DNA of 64,000 nucleotides. Origin: Ottelia alismoides (Eukaryota; Streptophyta; Magnoliopsida; Alismatales; Hydrocharitaceae). Positions 1 to 9,539 of the stretch are shown piece after piece (within the stretch, counting starts at the first letter, position 1; the number at the start of each line of letters is the position of its first letter). The position numbers and the translations under genes are program-made. The stretch is from NCBI GenBank assembly GCA_037367405.1, contig JAZKJV010003124.1:1-64000 (forward strand), given 5' to 3'. The notes below the pieces were generated by a model, which saw only the letters and a program-made list of their open reading frames with translations, made no database searches and was not told where the DNA came from.

Positions 1-125
1 TGATTTATTGACGCATTAACTATATTAATTTAATAGTTAAAAACCTATTTTGGTCATTTTGCCACATTCTAAATATAGAATGTGATAACAATTTGACCTA
101 ATCTCCTTATTTCTCTCTCTATTGA

Positions 126-680
126 TTGTCGGCGCCCCCTTCCCCTCTCCAAAGCCTGCGCACCGATGCATCGCCCACAGCAGGTGCCCCTGCGCGGCTC
201 GTCCGTCGCGCACGTGCACTACACCCCCCGCATGATTGCTCGTCTCCCCGCACCATTCCCCTCGCGACGTCGGTTGTGCCCCGCTACCTCCTTTCCAACC
301 ACTGCCCAACCCTAGCAGCACCGCGCAGCCCATCCGCGCGGTGCACGAGCGACGCTTCCTCCACCGCCTCCTGACGTCGAACCGTCGTATGCGTCGGGCT
401 TCCAACCGATGCTCCAGATCCTCCATGACGGCGACGACCTCCCCCTGCTTCCTTTTCTTTATCGATCGACGATGGGATCCAAACGCGACGGAGGTGCTGC
501 ATCGAGAAATAGTCGGCGGTGAAGGCGGTTGTGGCCGCGATTGTGAGGTAATGCACGAATTTACATTACGATTTAATAATTTGCATAATTGACCTTTCGA
601 CTTACATATTAATTCACTTTTTATAAATCTCGTTGTTGTTTTATCTTATATTGCAGAGCTCTCCGTGAGTTTTACAAAAG
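126..680 (+). other. GC-rich segment with exon/intron-like signals, unidentified
   Basis: Positions 126-548 are strikingly C/T- and GC-rich compared with the AT-rich flanks, as in a 5' UTR or first exon. A donor-like GAG|GTAATG lies near 546. A pyrimidine tract ending in TTGCAG lies near 652-656, so 549-656 could be an intron. Open frames exist on both strands (236-592 plus, 37-426 minus), but none resembles a protein I know and the composition is low-complexity. The segment ends where the LTR of element 1 begins at 809. It may be the start of a host gene cut off by the insertion, or the GC-rich part of another LTR. Function is unknown. Confidence 0.2.
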
Positions 681-808
681 AGCGCGTACAATTATAAAAG
701 GTCATATAAATTTTACAAAATGAATATATACATTTAAAAAAAGACTGAAGTTTACAAAGAGGATAATTACTCTTACAAAAACTCATTGGAGTTTACAAAT
801 GAATGTAC

Positions 809-3800
809 TGATGAATATGCGATTCATCACTCTAAAGTTGAAAATAGAGCTTTGGTTCCTGAGTAATTAGATGCGTATTTCCACTTATATTGCATAATTA
901 GCATTCGTGCATGCATTGATAACATCTGCATTTTAGCATTCATATTTGCATAAAATAAGAAGCCAATTTCACTTGTAAATATTCACATGTATATTAGATA
1001 AAATACCCTATTTGTATATATTTTATACTAACTCCAAATCCAATAAAACCAACTCTATATGTATACATTACTAACACTAATTAAAGAAAAATATCAAAAA
1101 AATACTAACTTGTAAAATTGACCAATAAACCCTCAATCCAAGTTCGAATCTAGGAACCTTAAAATGTGCATATCTCTCTCAAACAATGTACGATTTAGGT
1201 CTACTCACTTTTAAAGTAATATACATTAAGTGACCTTCAAAACAAGACCAATTTCATTAAAATCGGAGCTTGTATGGAAAACTTGGACTTTGGGCCCCTT
1301 TTGTATATTGTAAATATTGACCGTTTTGCCCCTGTATTTTATCATTTTATTTTCTTCATTATTAAAAATTCAAAAAATAGATTAAGTTGTAAATATCTGT
1401 TGACCACTTTTTGATTTAATCCCTTTTGTTATTTCTTTTTAATTTTCTTTACATTTAATTTTTGAATTTTCTAGGAGCGACATGTGGCAGCTCCGGGAAC
1501 CGCCACATGTCGCCCTAATTTTTTATTTTCGGAACTATTTTTATTAATTTCGGATTTTATTGCTTTAATTATTATTATTTTAATTATTGATATTTTAGTA
1601 GCCTACTTATTTTATTATTATTATTTATATTATTATTTATCTCCCTTTTACTCCTTCCTTTGTTATTCCCCACTCCAAGCCACCATTTTCTCCACTCTCT
1701 CCACCCACTCCATTCTCTCCAACTTCCCTCTCCTCTTCCTTTATAATCCAATCCCCTCCTCAATTTTTTATCATCCGCCATTTGGAAGAAAAAGTAACTA
1801 TAGCTCCTCCCCAATCTCGCTGACAGCGAGGTCAGGTTCTTGTCGAGCGACGACGGTGAAATTCATCTCGGCGTGATCCGTGGAGACATCCGCGTCTCAG
1901 CTCTCATCCGAGCAGCTGTTGAGTCTCGTCGTGTGCGCCCACGACTCGAGGCGATGACGGAAGCCGCACGACGCGGCTCCACAATCCGGCAAACTGCATG
2001 TAAGTACTCTATCTTTTCTTGTCAAATTTTTTTATCTAACAAATTTCCTTCCTTATTTCATCATCATCACATAAAAATTACATTACCACCATCATCACCA
2101 TCATCAAATCGCCATCACCATCACCAAAACACCAGTTCATTTCAATTCATACACATTTTTGTTCCTGTTTACATTCAAAAAAATTACAACAACAAAAAAA
2201 TTTGCAAACAAAAAAAAGCAAAAAAAAAGTTGCAGGTCCACTGTGGCCAGCCACGCAGCCACCAGCCCCTGGCCACTCCGCCGATGCACCTCCTCCTCGC
2301 GCGCACGCCGACGCCACCTCGCCACCCGTAGGTGTTGCTCCCAACCGTCTCCTCCACAGCCTCCTTCTCCAACAGGTCGGCAGCTTCCATCGACCCCCAC
2401 GTTGGTCGCGCACCACCTGCGCACGGTACCCCATCGCACGGCCTACGCCAGCTCCAGTTCCGCGCGAGACAGATCCAACCACCCCTCGGCAGCCACCCTC
2501 GACGCTCCAGGACGCGCAACCTGCTTGGACCCCGCACCACCAGCGACTGCCCTCCGTCACGTTCACGGTCGAGCCCAGTGCTTGGCCACCGACCATCATC
2601 GGTCCGCCAACAAGGCGCTCGCCCCCTCCCCGCATAGCCACCTCTGGTCGCGTGTTAGCCCCGACGCAGCCCGTTGTCTCGCCATCGAGTTCCGCCCAGG
2701 CGCGCGTCCGAGCGTCGCTCAGGAGCAAGCCCCCTGCCACGCCTCCGCGGCCAAGGCCGTATCCCTTCGCGCGTCGCCTCCCCACCCAGCTCCCCATCCG
2801 TGCGCGCCTAGCCGCCCTCCAGATCCAACCATGTGAGGCGCGTGCCCCCTCCTCGCACCTCGCGCTGCCCAGGTGCGCCGCACCGCTCGCCGCTCGACGC
2901 CATCGCGCGCGCTCAGCCGCGCCGCCCTCCAATCGCGTCGCCGCCTCCGAGGCGCGCCGCCACCACCGTCCCCTGGAAGGCCGCCGCCCACGTCTCCTTT
3001 GCCTTCTTCATCGTGTGCCCTAGAATAAAAAGAAGGGCATTGCATTTATTTTATTTTTTGTGAAAATTGTAAGTTTTCGTATTTGCAAAGGTGCCCCTAT
3101 GCACATTCTACTTTATTTCTATCATTTCTGTATTGCATTTATACTCTTGACTTCACATGAATATTTGGATTGAAAATAGCATCATTTATTTTAATGAAAA
3201 ATATCATGTTGGAGAAACTCATTCTTTATATTGTGGCTATTTATTTATATTTTTGTGAGCATTTGACATTTTATTAAAAATCAGAAATTGAAATTGAGTG
3301 ATATTTTACCCATTTACGCTCTGAAATTCGCGCAGGCCTATTTATTGCTCCAAAAATTGCGATAAAATTGTGAATGATGTATTTAATTGTTCTTTAATTA
3401 CCTTCAAATTTCGTCCAATTTGGAGTTGTCTTGTGCATATAATAAATTATAGAGTGATTTCTGTAGTTGATTTTTAATTAATTCTACGAATAACATTTTT
3501 GAGAAATTTCAAAGCTCCTGGATTCCTTATTAGAATACATATTTGAGATAATTCATCCTCTGGATGATTTGATTTCGTGGATTTATTAGGAATTAAATAC
3601 CCGCAGTCGCTCTATTTTCAGTAAAATATTCATAAAAAATCAAACAATGTCAAAAAATTCTAAAAAAATTAGTGTAGCTTAATTTCATCATATTTATATT
3701 CTAATAATTTTTTCATCATTTTTTCATATCATTTGCATGAAAAATTGCATAAAACCCTAAAAAAGTTTGCATTTTTCATGTGTGCATTTTAAATCCAAAA

Positions 3801-4214
3801 AATTCCAAAAAATATATATTTGCATTCATCATTGGATTAGGTTTACAGGAAAAATATAATTTGGTCAATTTGGTCTAATTTCACATTCAAATTAAATTTG
3901 GCTAAGTCGATTATTTTCTTGTTAACTTAATCCCATTCATATTTTGAATTGGCATTTTTATCGTATAAAAAAATCACAAAAAAATCCCACTCGGAAAACC
4001 ATAATCTAATTCATCTAACTTGATCCCGAATTGTTCCTTTACCTCCTTGAGTTGACCCTGGGGCTTGTCCAGGCTAAACAAATATAAAATTGCGCATACA
4101 TTAATTCGTTGATTATTCGATCCGTGCGGTTAATTTTTTATTGACGCGGGTCTATCCGACTGGAACGAAATAGTCAAATTAGACACACTTAAACGGTATG
4201 TCCGCGGCCCGTCA
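809..4214 (+). repeat. 5' LTR of element 1 (3406 bp)
   Basis: Begins with TG at 809 and ends with GTCA at 4214, two bases before the primer site. The first 21 bases are an imperfect inverted repeat (TGATGAAT, then ATTCATCA). The first 150 bp match the antisense LTR at 18732-21652 closely. AT-rich U3 (809-1470) is followed by a GC-rich island (1800-3010) and an AT-rich tail (3030-4214). The GC-rich island contains several long frames on both strands, which are composition artefacts. Confidence 0.85.
1477..1513. promoter_or_regulatory. Inverted pair of G-box-like motifs in the element 1 LTR
   Basis: Two 12-base arms, GCGACATGTGGC (1477-1488) and GCCACATGTCGC (1502-1513), are perfect reverse complements separated by 13 bases. 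A TATA-like TTTATAATCC lies near 1740. The LTRs of element 2 carry a similar pair with CACGTG cores at the matching place (34564-34601 and 47236-47274). CACGTG is the core of the plant G-box/ABRE bound by bZIP and bHLH factors. A promoter role here is inference. Confidence 0.5.
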
Positions 4215-4216
4215 AA

Positions 4217-4234
4217 TGGCACCGTTGCCGGGGA
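4217..4234 (+). other. Primer binding site of element 1 (tRNA-Asp type)
   Basis: TGGCACCGTTGCCGGGGA follows the LTR end GTCA by two bases. It is complementary to the 3' end of plant tRNA-Asp apart from one position (A where Athila elements usually have G). A tRNA-Asp primer is known for the Athila lineage. Confidence 0.8.
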
Positions 4235-4919
4235 GGCAAACGGCTTACAATCACTTTAGAAAGTTAGATTTGTGTTTTTCCATTCACTTGGGTAGTATGA
4301 CCCCTGAGCCGCATTGTAATTATCCATTTCTTCTTTAATTATTTTTCTGACCATTTATGTATATATCTCTCTCTCTAACATTTTTGTATCTTTTTGTGCG
4401 AGGGCCCGGTGGACTTGGAGTGGCTTTTTTGAAGTCGACGCATCTCGAAATGCATCGGAGGACGAAGATTCGTGGATCGAGCCGGCTGTTGAGACGTCAA
4501 AAAAGAGTTTTGCTAATTTGTAAAAAAAAAGTGTCTATATTTACAGTGGTTCCCGTTTGGGTTCTCGCATGTGTAAACATAGTGGAACCGTGTCCTGTCT
4601 GCTCTGTGGGTTGAATTTTTAGAATAGGCTTGCACCAACGGCTCCTCGTGCCACTCTAGGATTTGCTGGTGCTCGTAATTTTCTAGGACCACACATCACC
4701 TGAAAGACGCACTTAGACCGCAGGACTTAGCCAAATATAATATGTTCTTCACTCGCTAATAGAACTGCCAATCTAGGAGCGACTTTTCATCGATTGCATT
4801 CATTTAGTGTAAAAATTTCAATTCGGTACTGCATCCCGCATTGTAGAGAGCTGGAGGCACTGTAAGTCTTCTTACTCAAGCATTCATCATCGTTTTCTCG
4901 ATTGCATCGGCTTTTTCTG

Positions 4920-4954
<35 letters not shown>

Positions 4955-5611
4955 TTTCTAACCTAGGATAAAGGAATTGGGACTGGACGGTAGACGTGAT
5001 TGCTTATGTGGATTAACATCAGCGATAACTAATCTCTAAAATCTGGACTGCTAATTGAATTTGACCCAAAAAATTAACTAAAATTAACCCTTGTTTGCGG
5101 GAGATTAACCCCGACCTTGTTTTCAGGTTGAGTGAGGGTACTTGAGTGTGTATGAATACCTTAAGGCAGAACCCAAATCCCTGCCTTCCATATCATGTAC
5201 CAACTGATCCTAGCAAATATCATGAGTTGAATATTTTCAGGTTCATCGACTAGTACCAAGTAGCCTCCGCCTGTTTACAGGTAGTCAGGGGTGAACCAAC
5301 GGTACTCCACGACAAGTTGCTAGTAACCCTTCAGGGCAAAGTTCCAGCCTTGTCAGCCTCCGCCTGCTTGCAGGTAGATAGGGGCATGGTCTTTGAACCG
5401 ATCAACTTGGGATAGGAGCAAAGAAAGGAAGGGTGTTGGTATCTAAGGCGACAGGTTAAACAGGGGAGACGCATCCGGCTTTTTAGCCGACTCCCCTATA
5501 GGTCGCGTAACATTTCCTACTTGTCTGAAAATTCACACTTAAAATCAACCAGACTAATCGGACTCGGTTTCGGATCCTTCACCGTGTTGAGTGTGAACTC
5601 AGGGTTTACTC
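4235..5611 (+). other. Leader of element 1: donor-like site, (TC)n, paired hairpins
   Basis: Non-coding leader between primer site and first ORF. A CTGTAAGT (4860-4867) resembles a 5' splice site and is kept with about 20 flanking bases at 37680 in element 2. A (TC)15 microsatellite spans 4922-4951. A short segment occurs twice about 90 bases apart (around 5262-5290 and 5355-5385). Each copy contains a small palindrome, CCTGTTTACAGG (5270-5281) and CCTGCTTGCAGG (5363-5374). No coding potential is seen. Confidence 0.6.
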
Positions 5612-5701
5612 TTGCGTTTGTTTTTGTGTCTGTCCGTGTGTGTTATCCTGCGTAATTGCACATTTTCTACCTCGTTATGCTTACATCCTTTCCTCCTCAA
5701 G

Positions 5702-6813
5702 ATGTCGGAATATTGGTCCCCATACACCTCTGGTCATTTCTCCTCGATCATATACCGTTCATCTTCGCCTTCACCTTCTTCTATGTATCCTCTGCCATCC
5801 ACGGGAGACCCTTACCCGTGGTTGGTTCCACCTCAACCCGAATATGAAGTCAGAACTTCGACTGACTTCTCCACTTCTTCGCATTTCTCACCTACTCCAT
5901 ATTCTAACACTCCGGATCCACTTCCATCTTGGGCTGACTGCCCTTACTCTCGAGAGCTTGCAGGAATCGAAGAATCGAATGAAGAGCAAGCCACTGCTGA
6001 GACAGATGATTGGCAAAATTATATGCCCCATATACTTCATTCTCACCTCAAGTAGGGACCATAGAACAATTTAAATATACACATCCCGACTTGACCTTAG
6101 GGCATAACTTGGTCGATCAAACAACCCGAATGGAGATGCCTGAACATCATGATTTTCCAGACTTGATTGACTTTAGTAATCAAGCTTCCATTAACCAGCC
6201 TTCATTTGGAGAGCCTATACATTCACAAGATTGGACTCATGAGCTAGACTTATCAGTCCCCGTTTCATCATATGAGGCTCCTACCAATATTTGTGATTTA
6301 GATTATCCATACTCGACCCAGCATTACATGCCAGAGTCTAGGTATGTTGAGTATGAGACCTCAATATCTCAGCAGCATCCTCCACTTGAGCAGAACTCTC
6401 CCATGATTTGTCATGAGAATTTTATGGAGGATGACATCATTAGACTTATTAAGAAAAATGGATCATTTGGTAACGAGTTGAGATATGTCATGGAAATATT
6501 GCACTCAATTTCTGCCAGCCTGGGTATGAAAGTGGAGAAGGAAGTAAGTAGCTTTGATGTTGAAAATCGGGCAAACATTAGGAAAACCACACCGTATGTT
6601 CAGCTGGAGTCCAATCTATCTCCCTCTTCTACTGACCACTTAACCTCCAATCCAGAGTCTGATCATTCATCCACCAAAAACACCAAAAAAATTGAAAAAC
6701 CAAAAACCCATATAAAAATTGAAAATGAAAAAGACCTTAAAAAATTGGATCCTGTCATAACGGAAGCACTCGATGAAGAATTGATTTTTAATCTTCCCTT
6801 AATAAAGCCATAG
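5702..6813 (+). pseudogene. Ser/Pro-rich and acidic ORF in the gag position of element 1
   Basis: Two overlapping frames. The first starts at ATG 5702 and ends at 6055 (Ser/Pro/Tyr-rich, starting MSEYWSPYTSG). The second runs 6010-6813 in another frame (267 codons, acidic then Lys-rich at the end), so one frameshift near 6010-6050 probably separates what was one protein of about 370 residues. I see no retroviral gag core and no CCHC zinc knuckle. The motif GSFGNEL near residue 155 of the second frame resembles RSFGNEL in the region between gag and protease of element 2. So the second frame probably corresponds to the gag-protease linker, with the gag core deleted or replaced. The protease frame follows directly. 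The role is unknown. Confidence 0.5.
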
Positions 6814-6814
6814 A

Positions 6815-7259
6815 TCACTTCCCTGACCTCAAGAGATTCGTAAAGAGTAAATTGATGCCTAAGAGGTCGGGTACTAAGAGAACAAGGACTGAGAGACACA
6901 TAGTGTCTATGGCCACCTCCTTGGTGATGGGGAGAAAGACCAAGAACCGCAGAGTGAAGCGGTTGCCTAGGGTGGAATGTGAAATCAAAGACACTATATT
7001 TACACATGCAAGAATCGATGATGACTCTTCGATAAATATCCTCCCGACCTCTGTGTTTGACAAGCTCAAACTCAGGCCACTCAGGAAGTCAAGAGAGATC
7101 GTTCAGCTGGCTGATCGATCCATCAAACAGACTAGAGAAAATATTTCACTCATCATTACTTTCCAAGGTGCTCTACTCTAGGTGGACTTCACGATCATTG
7201 ACATCGAGCACCGAGGAGAGTTCACCCAGTCTCTGATTATTCTCGGGAAGCCTTCTTAG
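6815..7259 (+). pseudogene. Retropepsin-like protease of element 1, truncated
   Basis: Plus-strand frame with ATG at 6852, open to 7181, then continuing after a stop to about 7259. It aligns by eye with the element 2 protease: a basic stretch, then RIDDDSSINILP, SVFDKLKLRPL, and finally FTIID and LIILGKP. In retropepsins the catalytic motif is Asp-Thr/Ser-Gly; here the triplet reads Asp-Asp-Asp, so activity is doubtful. An in-frame TAG follows GALL near 7180. The homology ends at 7259, the 3' break of the element. Confidence 0.65.
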
Positions 7260-7631
7260 CCTTAGCTAAGGCGACTAAAGATTACGAGACTCGGGAGATC
7301 GGTTTTTCAGCATTAGGAGCTATGCATCCTTCAAGACTCCCCGCTGCCCTACCAGCACCCGCTTTCTTTCCACTTTTGTCCTCTTCTCCAAACATGTTAC
7401 CCAACGCAATCCCCACCCTCTCCAAACATATTATGCAACCTAGATAAAAAAAATCGTTCACATCCATTTAAAAACTTATATGAACATGTTCACATACGAC
7501 TGAGTCTCTACGTATATGCTAATGTATTCTATATGCATATTAGTATATACAAAAAAGATCATCTTCAAAAAAGTTAAAGGTTGCATGCATTAGGAAACAA
7601 CAATAGGCCAAAATAGTGGATTATTTGATTT
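7260..7631. other. Intergenic, no recognisable gene
   Basis: Sequence between the element 1 break and the next gypsy scrap. It has a small palindrome near 7258-7274 and a weak minus-strand frame (7282-7467) that resembles nothing I know. Confidence 0.4.
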
Positions 7632-7886
7632 CTATGATATATCTGAAAAGCAAAATAGCGCCGATGGATGGTACATTGATTTGCGAGCTTCGTCTAGAAT
7701 CTCCTGCCTCAATTCAACAACGTTCAGAACCCATAATCTATTTTGGTACCTTATAACTTCATCAATTCCAATTGTGAACTCAGAACCTTTTTTCTTAGAT
7801 GCCTTTATCATTTTAGGAGGATCAACATCAATTTTATGTGTTGTCGTGATCTTCCCAATTACCTCGGGTTGGAGACCAAGAAACAT
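7632..7886 (-). pseudogene. Gypsy integrase N-terminal fragment, antisense
   Basis: An 84-residue minus-strand frame. The segment reading VIRYQNRLWV, then ELRQEILDEARKS and HPSA, matches the stretch just before and at the start of the HHCC zinc-binding region of plant Ty3/gypsy integrases, normally followed by HPG-x-x-KMY. The His/Cys zinc ligands are not complete. No flanking LTR is visible. It is a decayed fragment, possibly of the same kind of chromovirus as 16185-18716. Confidence 0.5.
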
Positions 7887-8062
7887 TCAGTACAAATATG
7901 TTAATGCAAATCATTTGGCATTGTTCATGAAAATATTCATCGCAATCAAATACAACGATCTAGGTCTCCCCTCGGTGTGTAAGAGCTACAAGTACTCCAC
8001 TTTTATTCTTAAAAATATCAGATAAACGCTACGGTATCATTTCCTAGTAAACACTTACGTAA

Positions 8063-9486
8063 TAAGTACATGGGGGTTGGGGCTTGAGGAAGATCGCGTC
8101 GAGGTTCTTGTCGAAAAGCGCCTTCGGAATCTTGCCTACGAATCCATGAGTGGCGGAGCTAGTATTTTTAGTTAAAAAACTTAAAAAACATAGGTTTTTT
8201 TTCTAAAAATAAATGTTAAAAGAACACAAAAAACAAAATTTATAGTATGAGAATCGAGGTATAGTATAGATCCTTTTTTGAGATTTGTCCAAAAATATAT
8301 TCCCACAAGAAATAAATTACAAAACATATTTTCCGAACATAACTTAAAATGCATCAATGGCAGAGTCGGATTTCCCATTTTAAATTGAAGGGAAAAAATA
8401 AAAGAAAAGAAATTCTGGCCTGAGTACCTTTAAAATCTTGTCCAATTGCAATTATCTCTGAAATCTTTGTAATTACACAGTGATCATATAATCTTAACAT
8501 ATAATGCTCCTCCCCTCCTTTCCCCTCGTGGTATAAGATTTAGCAAGATTACATGGGTCATGAACAACTTATTATATTTTTGTTATTTTATTGAGATTGT
8601 CGTGTTATATATTTCATCACGATCTTTCTTAGTATAAAGCTCAGATTTAAAAAATCCACTAAAATATTTTTAGACGTATTTACAGTAAACAAATAATGCA
8701 GGAAATTCAAATGGAGAGGATGCGCAATCAAATGGAGAGGGTGTGAAACCTTGCCCTCCGATCGTAATCCAACGATGTGGAAGCATCCATGTGATCTCGA
8801 TCGGACGGCAGGGACTGCATAAGAAGTTTTGATGGAAAAAACCTCAACCGTCTGTTTGTAATCTGACGACCAGATTTATACTGAACATACCTTCGAAGTC
8901 ATTGAAGCGGATGTCAAGGTAGCGGAGTTCGGGGAGGCGGAGGAGGACTTCTGGGAACTTCCCGACGAGTCGGTTGTTGCTGAGGTCGATTTCCGATAAC
9001 CTTCGGATCTTGTGGAAGGTCAAAGGGACGGCGCCTCAGAAGCGATCGGAACTGAGGTGGAGCACGGCGAGGTCTTTCGAGGAGGGAGAGTTCAGGAGAG
9101 AGGGATCCGGCGAGATCGGCGTGGTTGAGGTCGAGGGAGGAGACGACGAGGATCGAGAGATCGGTGGGTGAAGGGGAGCAGAAGACGCCGTTGTAGGAGC
9201 AGACGTCAGGGCCGATCCAGTTGGAGGTGATGTTGTAGGGATCGGAGAGGATGGCGAGCTTGAAGGATTGGAGGGCGATGTAGGCGGAGCGGAGGCGAGG
9301 GCTGGGGAAGCGGAGGGAGGGGTCAGGGCGGAAGCGGTCGCAGGTGGGGTTGGAGAGGAGGTGGCGGAGGGGGTGGGGGAAGGCGAAGGAGAGGTGGAGG
9401 AGGAGAAGGCGTCGGTGGCGGGGATTGTTGGGCAATATGTTTGGAGAAGGGCAAAAATGGAAAGAAAGCGGGTGGCGGTAGGGCAA
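8063..9486 (-). pseudogene. LRX/pollen extensin-like (PEX) gene fragment
   Basis: Minus-strand GC-rich frame from ATG 9486. LRX proteins are cell-wall proteins with an N-terminal LRR domain and a C-terminal extensin domain. Landmarks visible: RLRSAYIALQSFKLAILSDP, NITSNWIGPDVCSYNGVFCS and SSLDLNHADLAGSLSPELSL, all typical of the LRX N-terminal cap and first repeats. After SPELSLL the frame shifts by one. In the new frame LRR text continues (KDLAVLHLSSDRF, a premature stop, then LSEIDLSNNRLVGKFPEVL and LRYLDIRFNDFEG to about 8890). It resumes after a 747-bp interruption with KIPKALFDKNLDAIFL (8075-8134). LRR text ends near 8070 and no extensin SP4 repeats follow. Frameshift, stop and truncation make it a pseudogene. 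The interrupted segment also has splice-like ends. Confidence 0.75.
8143..8889. mobile_element. 747-bp insertion inside the LRX fragment
   Basis: The LRX reading frame stops at CCTTCGAA (8890-8897) and resumes at CCTACGAA (8135-8142). These 8-bp repeats differ at one base, as expected for an old 8-bp target duplication of hAT type. The inserted DNA is AT-rich and non-coding. No clear terminal inverted repeats are visible; one end contains GTGGCGGAGCTAG, a sequence often met near ends of plant non-autonomous elements. Read on the minus strand, the interruption also starts with GTATGT and ends with TAG, so it could be spliced as an intron. Confidence 0.5.
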
Positions 9487-9539
9487 AACGGAGATTTTTC
9501 GGTAAAAATTAATGGGATTGACGGGCTTTAATATAATTA

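Larger units (their letters stand above)
809..7259 (+). mobile_element. Athila-like Ty3/gypsy element 1, 3'-truncated
   Basis: LTR retrotransposon on the plus strand: 5' LTR 809-4214, primer binding site 4217, leader to about 5600, a Ser/Pro/acidic ORF (5702-6813) and a retropepsin-like domain (6815-7259). Homology stops abruptly at about 7259, just after the protease motif that reads ILGKP. Reverse transcriptase, RNase H, integrase and 3' LTR are absent, so this copy is a truncated remnant. Its LTR termini, primer site and leader are recognisably similar to the complete element at 33730-49673, whose RT is of the Athila lineage. I infer the same lineage here from that similarity and from the tRNA-Asp-type primer site. 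No target duplication can be tested because the 3' end is missing. Confidence 0.8.

Noticed and set aside
2147..2932. 261- and 273-codon frames on opposite strands in the element 1 LTR
   Set aside because: Both strands open over the same GC-rich stretch, with no motif and extreme Arg/Ala/Pro composition; artefacts of base composition.
8143..8889. Genuine ancestral LRX intron
   Set aside because: Not fully excluded, but LRX genes are normally uninterrupted here and the boundaries are 8-bp near-repeats, so insertion is the better explanation.
9268..9531. Glu/Gly-rich plus-strand frame at 9.3 kb
   Set aside because: It is the complement of the LRX pseudogene, whose minus-strand reading matches a known family.
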